Assembly: GCA_021162655.1 (NCBI GenBank)
Contig: JAGGYI010000021.1
Span: forward strand, 1 to 37,676
From: Anaerolineae bacterium
GTDB lineage: Bacteria > Chloroflexota > Anaerolineae > UBA1429
DNA: 37,676 nt
Direction of reading: 5' to 3'
The notes under the pieces are model-generated. The model saw only the letters and a program-made list of their open reading frames with translations, searched no databases and was not told the DNA's origin. Below are positions 17,764 to 25,760 of the stretch, piece after piece. Made by a program: the position numbers and the translations under genes. Every line of letters begins with the position of its first letter. The first letter of the stretch is position 1.

Positions 17764-19086
17764 ATGGCCAAGGTAATCTTTAGTTTTGATACAGAGGACT
17801 ATATTAATCCTCAGGCTGAAGAGGCAGTTCTTCGTCTTGCTCACACTTTGGAAGGCGAGGGCGTGCGTGGGTGCTTTTGTGTAGTCGGAGAGGTGGCGGC
17901 TACGTGGAGGCGTCGAGGGAGCAATCAAGTGCTAGAAGCATTACGCCCACATGAGATTGCTAGCCATACCTGGCGCCATTCGTGGCATCCGAACATCGTG
18001 GAATATAGCGAAGACCCGGATTGGCATCGCTCTTTGGCGCGCTTTTTGCGCGAGGAGCGGTATTCCTGTGATCTCATAATGGATGTGTGTGGGCGAGATC
18101 GTCTGTGGGCTTTTGTCAAACCAGGGAATTCCCTTTCGGCTCAGGCGATTTATGGGTATACCCTTTTGGGTAGTCCTATCTTTGGGGATAGCTTCCTCGA
18201 GCTTGGGAAAGGACGGGGACTCTGGTTTTGCAATGCACTGAACCTCTCCTATTCAGTGAGTGTGGAGCCTCTAAGGGAGAGGGGAGCTTTATCAAGCTAC
18301 CAACAACGGTTGGATGAATGGGCAGAAAGGGAGCGAATCACTTTCTATGCGCATCCTTGTAACCTGGTTTTGGCCAAATTCTGGGATACAGTGAACATGG
18401 CTCATGAGAACCGTCCCTGGGGAGATTGGTTACCCTCGCCTCCTCGTCCGCGGGAGGAAGTGGAACGATTTTTTGCTTCCTTTCGCGAGTTCATTCGGCT
18501 CCTCAAAGCTCATGGCGGCTTTGAGTTCGAGACCTATGAAGAAGTATGGCGACGGTATCAGGGGGAAATTCACCGTTCTTTGACCCTTCCCCGTTTGGTG
18601 CCGCTGTTGCAAAAGGCTGCGCAAAAGTTGACCTGGCAAACGGCCGAAGAAGGGGAAACCTTTTCTCCTGCTGAGCTCTTTGCTGCAGCGGTGGACTTTT
18701 TATCCGGGCGCCAGGATCCTTGGGGAGCTTGGGGAGTGATGGGGCCCATAGAAGAGCTGGCCAGCATAAAGGACCCCATCACTCTGCCAGCTAAAGACGT
18801 ACGTAAGGCTGCCGAGGCGTTAGCTCCTATTACCTACGTTCCTGGCCAAGTGCAGATAGGACGGGCTCTTTTGGGCCCCGGAGACATGTTGCGCGCTATG
18901 ACCCAGGTACTTGCAGGAAGGGAGCGGGTGAATCTCTCCCCTGGCCCTCAACTTCCTGAAGCTGCTGCCTGGCCACAATTGGCCCAGTTTGTTACCTCTG
19001 GGCAGTGGTGCCATCCTCCAGAGTGGACCAGCGAGCTTGTGGATAAACGGCTGCGTTGGCAATCTTGGACGATCCGGCCAGCCTAA
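17764..19086 (+). CDS. Polysaccharide deacetylase (NodB)-like protein with a C-terminal extension of unknown function
   Basis: FSFDTEDYINPQAEEAV, GVRGCFCVVGEVA, HEIASHTWRHSWHP (HxxxH-like), ITFYAHPCN; ~150 aa C-terminal to the NodB-like part not recognised. Confidence 0.8.
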   Translation: MAKVIFSFDTEDYINPQAEEAVLRLAHTLEGEGVRGCFCVVGEVAATWRRRGSNQVLEALRPHEIASHTWRHSWHPNIVEYSEDPDWHRSLARFLREERYSCDLIMDVCGRDRLWAFVKPGNSLSAQAIYGYTLLGSPIFGDSFLELGKGRGLWFCNALNLSYSVSVEPLRERGALSSYQQRLDEWAERERITFYAHPCNLVLAKFWDTVNMAHENRPWGDWLPSPPRPREEVERFFASFREFIRLLKAHGGFEFETYEEVWRRYQGEIHRSLTLPRLVPLLQKAAQKLTWQTAEEGETFSPAELFAAAVDFLSGRQDPWGAWGVMGPIEELASIKDPITLPAKDVRKAAEALAPITYVPGQVQIGRALLGPGDMLRAMTQVLAGRERVNLSPGPQLPEAAAWPQLAQFVTSGQWCHPPEWTSELVDKRLRWQSWTIRPA

Positions 19087-20240
19087 TCGGGCATGACGAT
19101 TTCGTAAAATTGGTGTGTTTCCGCAGATTCTCGAGCCCATAGGCAGGTGAGGGCACTCAGGATCCCCGCGGAAATGGGGCTTCTAGAGGGGGTACCGTCG
19201 CGCATGGCCCGCAAAAAGTCTAAAACGAGTTCCCTATCCCCCCCAAAGTGAGACATCTGCCCACTGAAATCGATGGTTTCTACCACTGGGGAGTGGTGTT
19301 TGTAAATGCGGATCGTATTTTCGTACCAATCAAAGTGGATCGTACCACGGTAGCCGTATAGACGGGCGCCCCGACGTGCAGCTTTGAGCCTGGCGAAAAA
19401 GTTCTGAGTGTAGCTGGCCTGGACGCCATTTTCGTATTCGAGAATGACGTTTCCGATGTCTTGATTGCGAATCCCTTTGGCAAAGAGGCACATTCTATCA
19501 GGGTCCGGCTCGACTTTTTCACCTTGAAAGCGTTGGTAGAAGAGGTTAAAAGGACTTTCTGGGCAGGTTTCCCACTCGTCGCAATCAACGCAACGAAGAT
19601 CAAAAGGCTTGTCCCCACCGTATATCCTTTGAGCCTTCATTGCGGCGACGAGGTGAGGGCGTTGACCTAGAAGATAATAAATATAGTCGAAATCGTGGGT
19701 GGCTTTTTGTAAAAAGAGCCCTCCTGTTTGATCATAGTTTCGGTACCATCTGCGGTAGTAAACGTCTCCATAGGGGACGTCGTTGAAAGCGACTACGTGT
19801 TCGACTGTTCCGATTTCGTCTGCTTCGATGATCTGCTTAACTGTCTGTACGATTGGCGTGAGCCGAAGAGGAAAGGAGACAACGACGGGCGCAGTCACCT
19901 GGCGGAAGGCAGCATCTAGCGCTTTGAGCTGTTCAAAGGAAATAGCTACAGGCTTTTCCAAAAAGAGGGGGATATTGTATGGGGCGACTTTGCAAGCCAT
20001 GGGGGTATGCAGATAGCAACGCGTCCCGATCATTACCCCATCTAGCTCTTCGTTGGCCAGCATTTCGTCTGCGTCGGTATAAAAGTGTGTTTCCTCCAGA
20101 AAAGGGTCAGCACTTGCCTGAATCTCTTTTGCCCGAGGGTCCGCAATGGCTGTGACGCGATATGGGGTGTCGTACATTCCCATTCTTTTGGCCATGTTGG
20201 AGATCCGTCGACCATAGCCGATGATGCCTACTTTGAGCAC
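19083..20240 (-). CDS. Gfo/Idh/MocA-family oxidoreductase
   Basis: MLKVGIIGYGRRISNMAKR...VTAIADPRAKEI...PLFLEKPVAISFEQLKAL. Its stop overlaps the stop of the convergent NodB-like gene. Confidence 0.9.
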   Translation of the reverse strand: MLKVGIIGYGRRISNMAKRMGMYDTPYRVTAIADPRAKEIQASADPFLEETHFYTDADEMLANEELDGVMIGTRCYLHTPMACKVAPYNIPLFLEKPVAISFEQLKALDAAFRQVTAPVVVSFPLRLTPIVQTVKQIIEADEIGTVEHVVAFNDVPYGDVYYRRWYRNYDQTGGLFLQKATHDFDYIYYLLGQRPHLVAAMKAQRIYGGDKPFDLRCVDCDEWETCPESPFNLFYQRFQGEKVEPDPDRMCLFAKGIRNQDIGNVILEYENGVQASYTQNFFARLKAARRGARLYGYRGTIHFDWYENTIRIYKHHSPVVETIDFSGQMSHFGGDRELVLDFLRAMRDGTPSRSPISAGILSALTCLWARESAETHQFYEIVMPD

Positions 20241-20270
20241 TGGGACACCTCCAAGAAAGATTTGCTGCTC

Positions 20271-20298
20271 ATTCTATCTTGGTGGAAGGAAAGGTCAA
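20271..20298 (-). promoter_or_regulatory. Promoter for the second Gfo/Idh/MocA gene
   Basis: Minus strand TTGACC-N16-TAGAAT. Confidence 0.65.
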
Positions 20299-20309
20299 GG
20301 GCAAAGAGA

Positions 20310-20336
20310 AAACACCCCCAAGTATAGGGGGTGTTT
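20310..20336 (-). terminator. Intrinsic terminator of the DUF1015-serA operon
   Basis: Perfect 10-bp stem AAACACCCCC/GGGGGTGTTT with a 7-nt loop; TTCTCTTT follows on the minus strand. Confidence 0.85.
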
Positions 20337-20353
20337 CCCAAGGAGGGGCCTGT

Positions 20354-21955
20354 TTATTCCTCTAGGTATCCATCAAGAGGAGGCAGGCAGACCATTCTTA
20401 CTCGCTGTACGTTGGGAACCTGCAAGAACTTGGGCATGAGCTCAGGGGGAACCTTTTCATCCAGGCCTAGGATCATAATCGAAGGCCCTCCTCGGCGCAC
20501 GCGGCTCATTTGGACAAAGGAGATGTTGATGTCTGCGCGCCCGAGGATTTGCCCCATGCCGCCGACAATGCCGGGACGGTCGTGATGAAGATCGACGAGC
20601 ATATGGCCTTGGACAACACAGTCGAGCCTCTGGCCATCGAGCATGACAAGGTGAGGTTCTCCTTGAATGATAGTCCCCGAGATACTGCGTTCCTCTGGGA
20701 CATTGGGCATGCGGGCGGAGATAAGGCTTTCGAAATGCTCTCGGCGTGAGGTGTGCCGTGTCTCAGAGATAGAAAGCCCACGTTGTTTCGCTACTCTAAA
20801 GGCGTTAACGATGTTGACAGGCTCGGCGCTGATAGGGCCCAGAAGACCTGCCAGAAAAGCAGAGCTAAGGATTTGCGTATTGTATTCGCAAATTTTGCCT
20901 TCGTAGATAAGTTCAATTTTGCTTGTCAATTCCCCGTGCCACTGGACGAAAAAGCTCCCCAGCCGCTGAGCGAGGTCGACATAGGGCTGGAGAAACTCTA
21001 GTGCCTTGGGAGGAAGGTAGGGGACGTTGACCGGATTGGAAGGGATGCGTCCTTCCAAAACATCGATGACCGAGCGAGCTACGTCTAGAGCGACAGAGGC
21101 TTGAGCCTCAGCTGTGGATGCACCGAGGTGAGGGGTGGCGATGACATTGGGCAGGCGGACGAGCTCGTTTCCTATGGCGGGTTCTACTTCAAAGACGTCC
21201 AGAGCGGCTCCGGCGATGCGTCCTTCTTTGAGCGCGGCCGCAAGGGCTTGCTCATCGATGATTCCTCCTCGAGCACAGTTGATGATGTAAGCGGAGGGTT
21301 TTACAAGGGCTAGTTGTTCTGCTCCAATCATCCCCCGAGTCTGAGGGGTGAGAGGAGTATGGATGGAGATAAAGTCTGCTTGCGAGAGAAGCTCATCTAG
21401 GCTGGTTAGTTTCACTCCGGAGGAGGCTGCGCGTTCAGGGGAGATGTAAGGATCGAAAGCGATGATCTGCATCTCCAATCCCCGAGCTTTGGAGGCAACA
21501 AGGGAGCCGATGCGTCCTAGCCCCACAAGGCCTAGAATTTTGCCACGCACTTCGATGCCCTGGAGGGTACCTTTCTCCCAGCGGCCTTCCTTGAGGGAGG
21601 AAATTGCAGAGTAGAGACGGCGGGCCAGGGTGAGAATCAAGGCGATGGTATGTTCTGCAACAGCATTGCTGTTCCCTGTAGGAGCATTGACAACGACGAT
21701 GCCGCGATTTGTGGCTGCTTCGACGTCGATGTTATCCACCCCAGTGCCGGCCCGACCGATGACGCGCAATTTATTCCCTGCGGCGATGATCTCTGCAGTG
21801 ACCTGGGTACGGCTGCGAACAATGAGCGCATCGTACTCTTTGATAACCTGGAGGAGTTCCTCAGCCGAGAGTCCTTTTTTTACATCCACTTGGGCATGTT
21901 TGCGAAGGTATTGCAACCCGGCTTCGCTGAGTGTTTCGGTAACTAGAATGTGCAT
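20354..21955 (-). CDS. serA: D-3-phosphoglycerate dehydrogenase, long form with ASB and C-terminal ACT domains
   Basis: MHILVTETLSEAGL; GRAGTGVDNIDVEAATNRGIVVVNAPTGNSNAVAEHT; GLVGLGRIGSLVASKA; CARGGIIDEQALAAALKEGRIAGAALDVFEVEP; ACT HDRPGIVGGMGQILGRADINISFVQMSR. Start moved to 21955. Confidence 0.96.
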   Translation of the reverse strand: MHILVTETLSEAGLQYLRKHAQVDVKKGLSAEELLQVIKEYDALIVRSRTQVTAEIIAAGNKLRVIGRAGTGVDNIDVEAATNRGIVVVNAPTGNSNAVAEHTIALILTLARRLYSAISSLKEGRWEKGTLQGIEVRGKILGLVGLGRIGSLVASKARGLEMQIIAFDPYISPERAASSGVKLTSLDELLSQADFISIHTPLTPQTRGMIGAEQLALVKPSAYIINCARGGIIDEQALAAALKEGRIAGAALDVFEVEPAIGNELVRLPNVIATPHLGASTAEAQASVALDVARSVIDVLEGRIPSNPVNVPYLPPKALEFLQPYVDLAQRLGSFFVQWHGELTSKIELIYEGKICEYNTQILSSAFLAGLLGPISAEPVNIVNAFRVAKQRGLSISETRHTSRREHFESLISARMPNVPEERSISGTIIQGEPHLVMLDGQRLDCVVQGHMLVDLHHDRPGIVGGMGQILGRADINISFVQMSRVRRGGPSIMILGLDEKVPPELMPKFLQVPNVQRVRMVCLPPLDGYLEE

Positions 21956-21980
21956 TTCGTCTCTTCTCCTCAGGAGCAAG

Positions 21981-23261
21981 TTAGTATAAAGGGTTAAAAA
22001 CAAGACCAGTCAGCAACTTGGGGTAGAAATAGGTGCTCGTTGGGGGCATGGGTATGTCGTGAACGGCGGCCGTCCAGACCTGATCGATCCGAGTAGGATT
22101 AAGGATGAAAGCCGCTTTGGCCTGTCCTGTACGAACCATTTCCGCAGCCTTGTTTTCGTCAATGGTATAAGAGACGTGATCTGTAGTTGAAAGAACATGA
22201 GGTGGTAAACCCAAGAGGGGTTCTAGGATCAGCCTTTGCAAGATGACGACGTCCAGTTCGGCGAGTTCTGAAGGCAAGAATCTCTGCAAGGATTGGATGG
22301 CTCGTCTTTTGTCCTTAAGCTTAAGGATCCACTTTCCTGTTTTGGGAAGGTAGAGCCCGATGGCGATGGTCCTTTTGGCCTCTCGCGCGATCTCTAACGA
22401 GAGGGACTTTTGGTCTTTAACCGGCTGAAGGTTGAAGCTTTTCTCCAAGGCTTTGAGGAGCTCTTCTTCCGAGAGGCTCATCGCGCCGAGCACCCGGTGA
22501 GTAGCCAGGATACAGATACCCGGATCTTCTGCAGCGCTGAGATAGATAAGAGTGTAATCATAAGGCTGAGGACTAGGAGGATCCCCCTTTGCTTCTCGGC
22601 ATTCCTTTTGGTAGGCAAGGGCTGTTTCGTAGCGATGGTGCCCATCTGCAATGACTATCTCACGCTTTGCAAGGGTTTGGCAGATTGCCTCGATCGCTTG
22701 GGGATGGGTGATTCGCCAGAAGATATGTTGAACGTGTTCTTCGTCTTCAAAAGAAAGCAGAGGGGCCTCTTCTCGAGACGTTAGCCAATGGAGGACCTCT
22801 TGATCGGGATCGCGATAAAGGCCGAACACGGGACTCATGTTTGTTCGGGTAGCCCGTAGGAGCTTGAGTCGATCTAGTCGGGGGGCTTGGCGGGTGTATT
22901 CATGCCGGTGGATGCTTTGCCCCCAGGGCTGGAGAAGGATACGGGCGAGGAATCCGGTTCGGGTTCTCCTCTGGTCGTTTGGAAGAGAGAACGTTTGTTG
23001 ATAGCCATAGAGAGCAGGGGTCTGGTCTTGAATGAGGATTCTTTGAGTGATCCAGCGATGTAATGTCTGGGCCGCGGCCTGATGCCAGTTCTCTTGAGAG
23101 TCATCGCTTTTGAGGATCAAGCGCACCACGTTATAAGGATCTCGTTGCAGAAGTTGCTTTTTGAGCTCATAGTCGATGACGTCGTAGGGCGGTGCAAAAA
23201 CCCCGGGCCGAGCGTATTGAGGATTGTAACGTAGCCCTCGGAAAGGTTTGATTTCTACCAT
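21981..23261 (-). CDS. DUF1015-family protein
   Basis: MVEIKPFRGLRYNPQYARPGVFAPPYDVIDYELKKQL; NVVRLIL; EIVIADGHHRYETALAYQKE; YTLIYLSAAEDPGICILATHRVL. Start moved from 23396 to 23261; the upstream part is leader RNA. Confidence 0.92.
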   Translation of the reverse strand: MVEIKPFRGLRYNPQYARPGVFAPPYDVIDYELKKQLLQRDPYNVVRLILKSDDSQENWHQAAAQTLHRWITQRILIQDQTPALYGYQQTFSLPNDQRRTRTGFLARILLQPWGQSIHRHEYTRQAPRLDRLKLLRATRTNMSPVFGLYRDPDQEVLHWLTSREEAPLLSFEDEEHVQHIFWRITHPQAIEAICQTLAKREIVIADGHHRYETALAYQKECREAKGDPPSPQPYDYTLIYLSAAEDPGICILATHRVLGAMSLSEEELLKALEKSFNLQPVKDQKSLSLEIAREAKRTIAIGLYLPKTGKWILKLKDKRRAIQSLQRFLPSELAELDVVILQRLILEPLLGLPPHVLSTTDHVSYTIDENKAAEMVRTGQAKAAFILNPTRIDQVWTAAVHDIPMPPTSTYFYPKLLTGLVFNPLY

Positions 23262-23290
23262 TGAGCCACCATGAGAACAGGATAGAAGAG

Positions 23291-23317
23291 AAAAAGCCAG
23301 CTTTCGAAAAAGCTGGC
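23291..23317 (-). terminator. Intrinsic terminator inside the DUF1015-serA leader
   Basis: Minus strand GCCAGCTTT-TTCG-AAAGCTGGC-TTTTT: 9-bp perfect stem, 4-nt loop, T tract. Confidence 0.88.
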
Positions 23318-23408
23318 GATAGAATTTGCCAGCGCCCGTCTCACTTCCCAGTGAGCAGACGGCGCGCGTTGCCTTCCACCTGGCGCGCATGGCCAAGTTT
23401 TGTTTCTA
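23291..23408 (-). ncRNA. Candidate structured 5' leader (riboswitch or attenuator-like) of the DUF1015-serA operon, ending in an intrinsic terminator
   Basis: Lies between a near-consensus minus-strand promoter and the DUF1015 start codon. Has multiple nested complementary segments and mutually exclusive P1, antiterminator and terminator pairings (see findings). Confidence 0.65.
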
Positions 23409-23413
23409 AAGTC

Positions 23414-23442
23414 ATTCTATCATAGAGGGGAGATTGTGTCAA
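23414..23442 (-). promoter_or_regulatory. Sigma-70-type promoter of the DUF1015-serA operon
   Basis: Minus strand TTGACA-N17-TAGAAT. Confidence 0.8.
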
Positions 23443-23468
23443 AAGGAGCGATCTTGTAAGGGATGTCT

Positions 23469-23497
23469 TTGCGACTGTCTGGCGATGATGGTATAAT
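23469..23497 (+). promoter_or_regulatory. Sigma-70-type promoter of the glycan operon
   Basis: TTGCGA-N17-TATAAT, 37 bp upstream of the wzt-like ATG. Confidence 0.75.
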
Positions 23498-23534
23498 CCG
23501 ACTGCTCCGAAGCAAGTGCCCCGGTGAGCGAAAG

Positions 23535-24929
23535 ATGCCAGTTATTGATGTCGAGCATGTTTCCAAAAGTTTTTACCTTTACCCAGATCGCCCGCGTTCG
23601 TTCCAAGAGCTGGTTGTGAACCTTTTCCGCCGCCGCGGAGAAAGGACACCGAGTCGCCAAGTGCTCTGGGCCTTGAGGGATGTCTCGTTTCGGGTCGAGG
23701 CAGGGGAAACCCTGGGGATCATTGGAGCGAATGGGTCAGGCAAAAGCACTTGTCTCAAATTATTGACCCGAATACTCGAGCCAACGGAGGGGAAGATCAC
23801 CGTCAAAGGGCGAGTCTCGGCTTTGTTAGAGCTAGGAGCTGGCTTTCATCCAGAGCTCACAGGAAGGGAAAATATCTTTTTGCACGGCTCTGTGCTGGGA
23901 ATGAGCCGTAAGGAGATGAAGCAGCGCTTTGATGATATCGTTGCTTTTGCCGAGTTGGAACGTTTCATCGATATCCCCGTCAAGTTTTATTCCTCTGGCA
24001 TGTATGTGCGTTTGGCCTTTGCGACGGCGATTAATGTAAGCCCCGATATTCTCCTTGTGGATGAGGTCCTTGCTGTGGGTGACCAGAGCTTCCAAGAGAA
24101 GTGTTTGGAGCGTATCCATGAACTGAAAGCCGAGGGTGTGACAATCATTTTTGTTTCGCATAGCCTTGATGCGGTGCGAAATCTCTGTGATCGAGCTATC
24201 TGGTTAGATCAAGGCATCCTTCGGGAGGATGGAGTAACGGATGTCGTCGTAGCTCGTTATTTGCAGCATGTGTACGAGCGCGAGGAAGAGAAAGCCTTGG
24301 CGGCTCAGGAGGCGAGTCGCCAGCGGAGAGAAAGGGCGGTTGCTCAGGAGGGATCTGAGGAGGAAGAGAAGGGGGCCTCAGCCGAGCAGGAAGAGCAGGA
24401 TCATGCTGAGGGGCGTGAAGTTCAGAATGTGGAGAGTGAGTCCGATCCGCTGGCCCGATATCGAAACCGCTGGGGCTCTCGCCAGGCTGAGATAGTGGAC
24501 GTCTATTTCTTGAATGAGGCGGGAGAGAGACGGCTGCTTTTTGCGACTGGCGAGCCGATGCAAATCGTTATTCGCTATCGAGCTCACGAACGGATCGAAC
24601 ATCCCATGTTTGGCCTGGCCATTCACCGTAGTGATGGATTGCAGATTAATGGTCCAAACAACATTTTTGCCGATTTTGACATCCCCTTTATCCAGGGAGA
24701 GGGAGAAGTGCGTTACATAATGGAAAGTCTGCCTCTTTTGGAAGGAGCATATTATGTGACGGCTGCACTTTATGACACGGATGGAACTCATGCCTACGAT
24801 CATCAGGCACTCTATTACCGCTTTCGTGTGCATCGGGGTCAAGTTGGAGAACGGTATGGAGTGATCTATATCCCCGCCAAGTGGGCCCATTTCCCCCATG
24901 GGGCGGAGGAAGGGGAGGCGAATCGATGA
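23535..24929 (+). CDS. Polysaccharide ABC transporter ATP-binding protein (Wzt-like) with C-terminal carbohydrate-binding domain
   Basis: Walker A GANGSGKST; YSSGMYVRLAFATA signature; DILLVDEVLAVGD Walker B; charged linker, then a Wzt_C-like domain (IVIRYRAHERIEHPMFGLAIHRSDGLQINGPN). Start moved to 23535. Confidence 0.93.
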   Translation: MPVIDVEHVSKSFYLYPDRPRSFQELVVNLFRRRGERTPSRQVLWALRDVSFRVEAGETLGIIGANGSGKSTCLKLLTRILEPTEGKITVKGRVSALLELGAGFHPELTGRENIFLHGSVLGMSRKEMKQRFDDIVAFAELERFIDIPVKFYSSGMYVRLAFATAINVSPDILLVDEVLAVGDQSFQEKCLERIHELKAEGVTIIFVSHSLDAVRNLCDRAIWLDQGILREDGVTDVVVARYLQHVYEREEEKALAAQEASRQRRERAVAQEGSEEEEKGASAEQEEQDHAEGREVQNVESESDPLARYRNRWGSRQAEIVDVYFLNEAGERRLLFATGEPMQIVIRYRAHERIEHPMFGLAIHRSDGLQINGPNNIFADFDIPFIQGEGEVRYIMESLPLLEGAYYVTAALYDTDGTHAYDHQALYYRFRVHRGQVGERYGVIYIPAKWAHFPHGAEEGEANR

Positions 24930-25753
24930 TCTCGCGCCTTCGAGAGCTGTATCGCCACAGGGAGCTGATTGAGAATTTGGTAGTGCGCGACCTCAAGGTG
25001 CGATACAAGAACTCTGTATTGGGCTTTGTTTGGTCTTTGCTAAATCCGCTTCTTCTGATGGTTGTCTTCACCATAGTTTTCACTATCATGCTGCCCAACC
25101 TCACCATTCCCAAATTCCCCGTTTTTGTGATGTGTGCTCTTTTACCATGGAATTTTTTCAATACCTCTGTGATGAGTGCGTTGAATAGCATCGTTCACAA
25201 TGGGCATCTAATCAAAAAGGTCTATTTTCCTCGGGAAGTGCTGCCCATTTCCACGGTACTCTCCAATTTTGTTAATTTTGCTCTTTCCCTTCCTGTGCTT
25301 TTTCTTTTGATTATCTTTTTTAAGGTACCCATCACCATCTGGATCCTCTATCTCCCTTTGATCATGTTGGTGCAGGTGGCTTTTACCGTCGGAGTGTCCT
25401 TGATTCTAGCCACTGTGAACGTTTTCTATCGCGATACGGGTGTAATAATGGAAGTGGTTATGCAGGCATGGTTCTTTTTGACTCCGGTCTTTTATCCTGT
25501 AGACCTTTTACCCGAGTGGAAAACCGTGTGGGGTGTTGCTCTACCCGTTCGTCGGTTGACATATATCCTCAATCCAATGGCCTCTATCATTGCTTCCTAT
25601 CGCTCCGTGCTCTATGGGTTTACAAATGGAAGCCCTCCTGCGGCTCCCGCTTTTGATTTTTTCTCGCGCACAGTGGTGACGGCCCTGCTCTGTATGGTGA
25701 TTGGCTACGCTGTTTTTACAAAGTACAGCCACCGGTTTGGCGAAGAGGTCTAA
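24926..25753 (+). CDS. Polysaccharide ABC transporter permease (Wzm-like)
   Basis: LVVRDLKVRYKNSVLGFVWSLLNPLLLMVVFTIVF; six-TM-like profile; ATGA overlap with the wzt-like gene at 24926. Confidence 0.93.
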   Translation: MISRLRELYRHRELIENLVVRDLKVRYKNSVLGFVWSLLNPLLLMVVFTIVFTIMLPNLTIPKFPVFVMCALLPWNFFNTSVMSALNSIVHNGHLIKKVYFPREVLPISTVLSNFVNFALSLPVLFLLIIFFKVPITIWILYLPLIMLVQVAFTVGVSLILATVNVFYRDTGVIMEVVMQAWFFLTPVFYPVDLLPEWKTVWGVALPVRRLTYILNPMASIIASYRSVLYGFTNGSPPAAPAFDFFSRTVVTALLCMVIGYAVFTKYSHRFGEEV

Positions 25754-25760
25754 GCGCTTT

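Noticed and set aside
23262-23396. N-terminal 45-aa extension of the DUF1015 ORF
   Set aside because: This stretch overlaps the terminator hairpin and leader. The family-typical start MVEIKPFRG begins at 23261. The open frame is coincidental.
23291-23396. Leader-peptide (ribosome-stalling) attenuation for the serA leader
   Set aside because: The frame starting TTG GCC ATG has no stop before DUF1015 and no run of Ser codons, so a classical leader-peptide attenuator is not supported.
23318-23408. SRP (4.5S) RNA identity for the leader because of CAGGUGGAAGGCAAC
   Set aside because: The conserved CAGG-N3-GGAA-N3-AGCA domain IV geometry is not met; the helix around GGAA would be too short.
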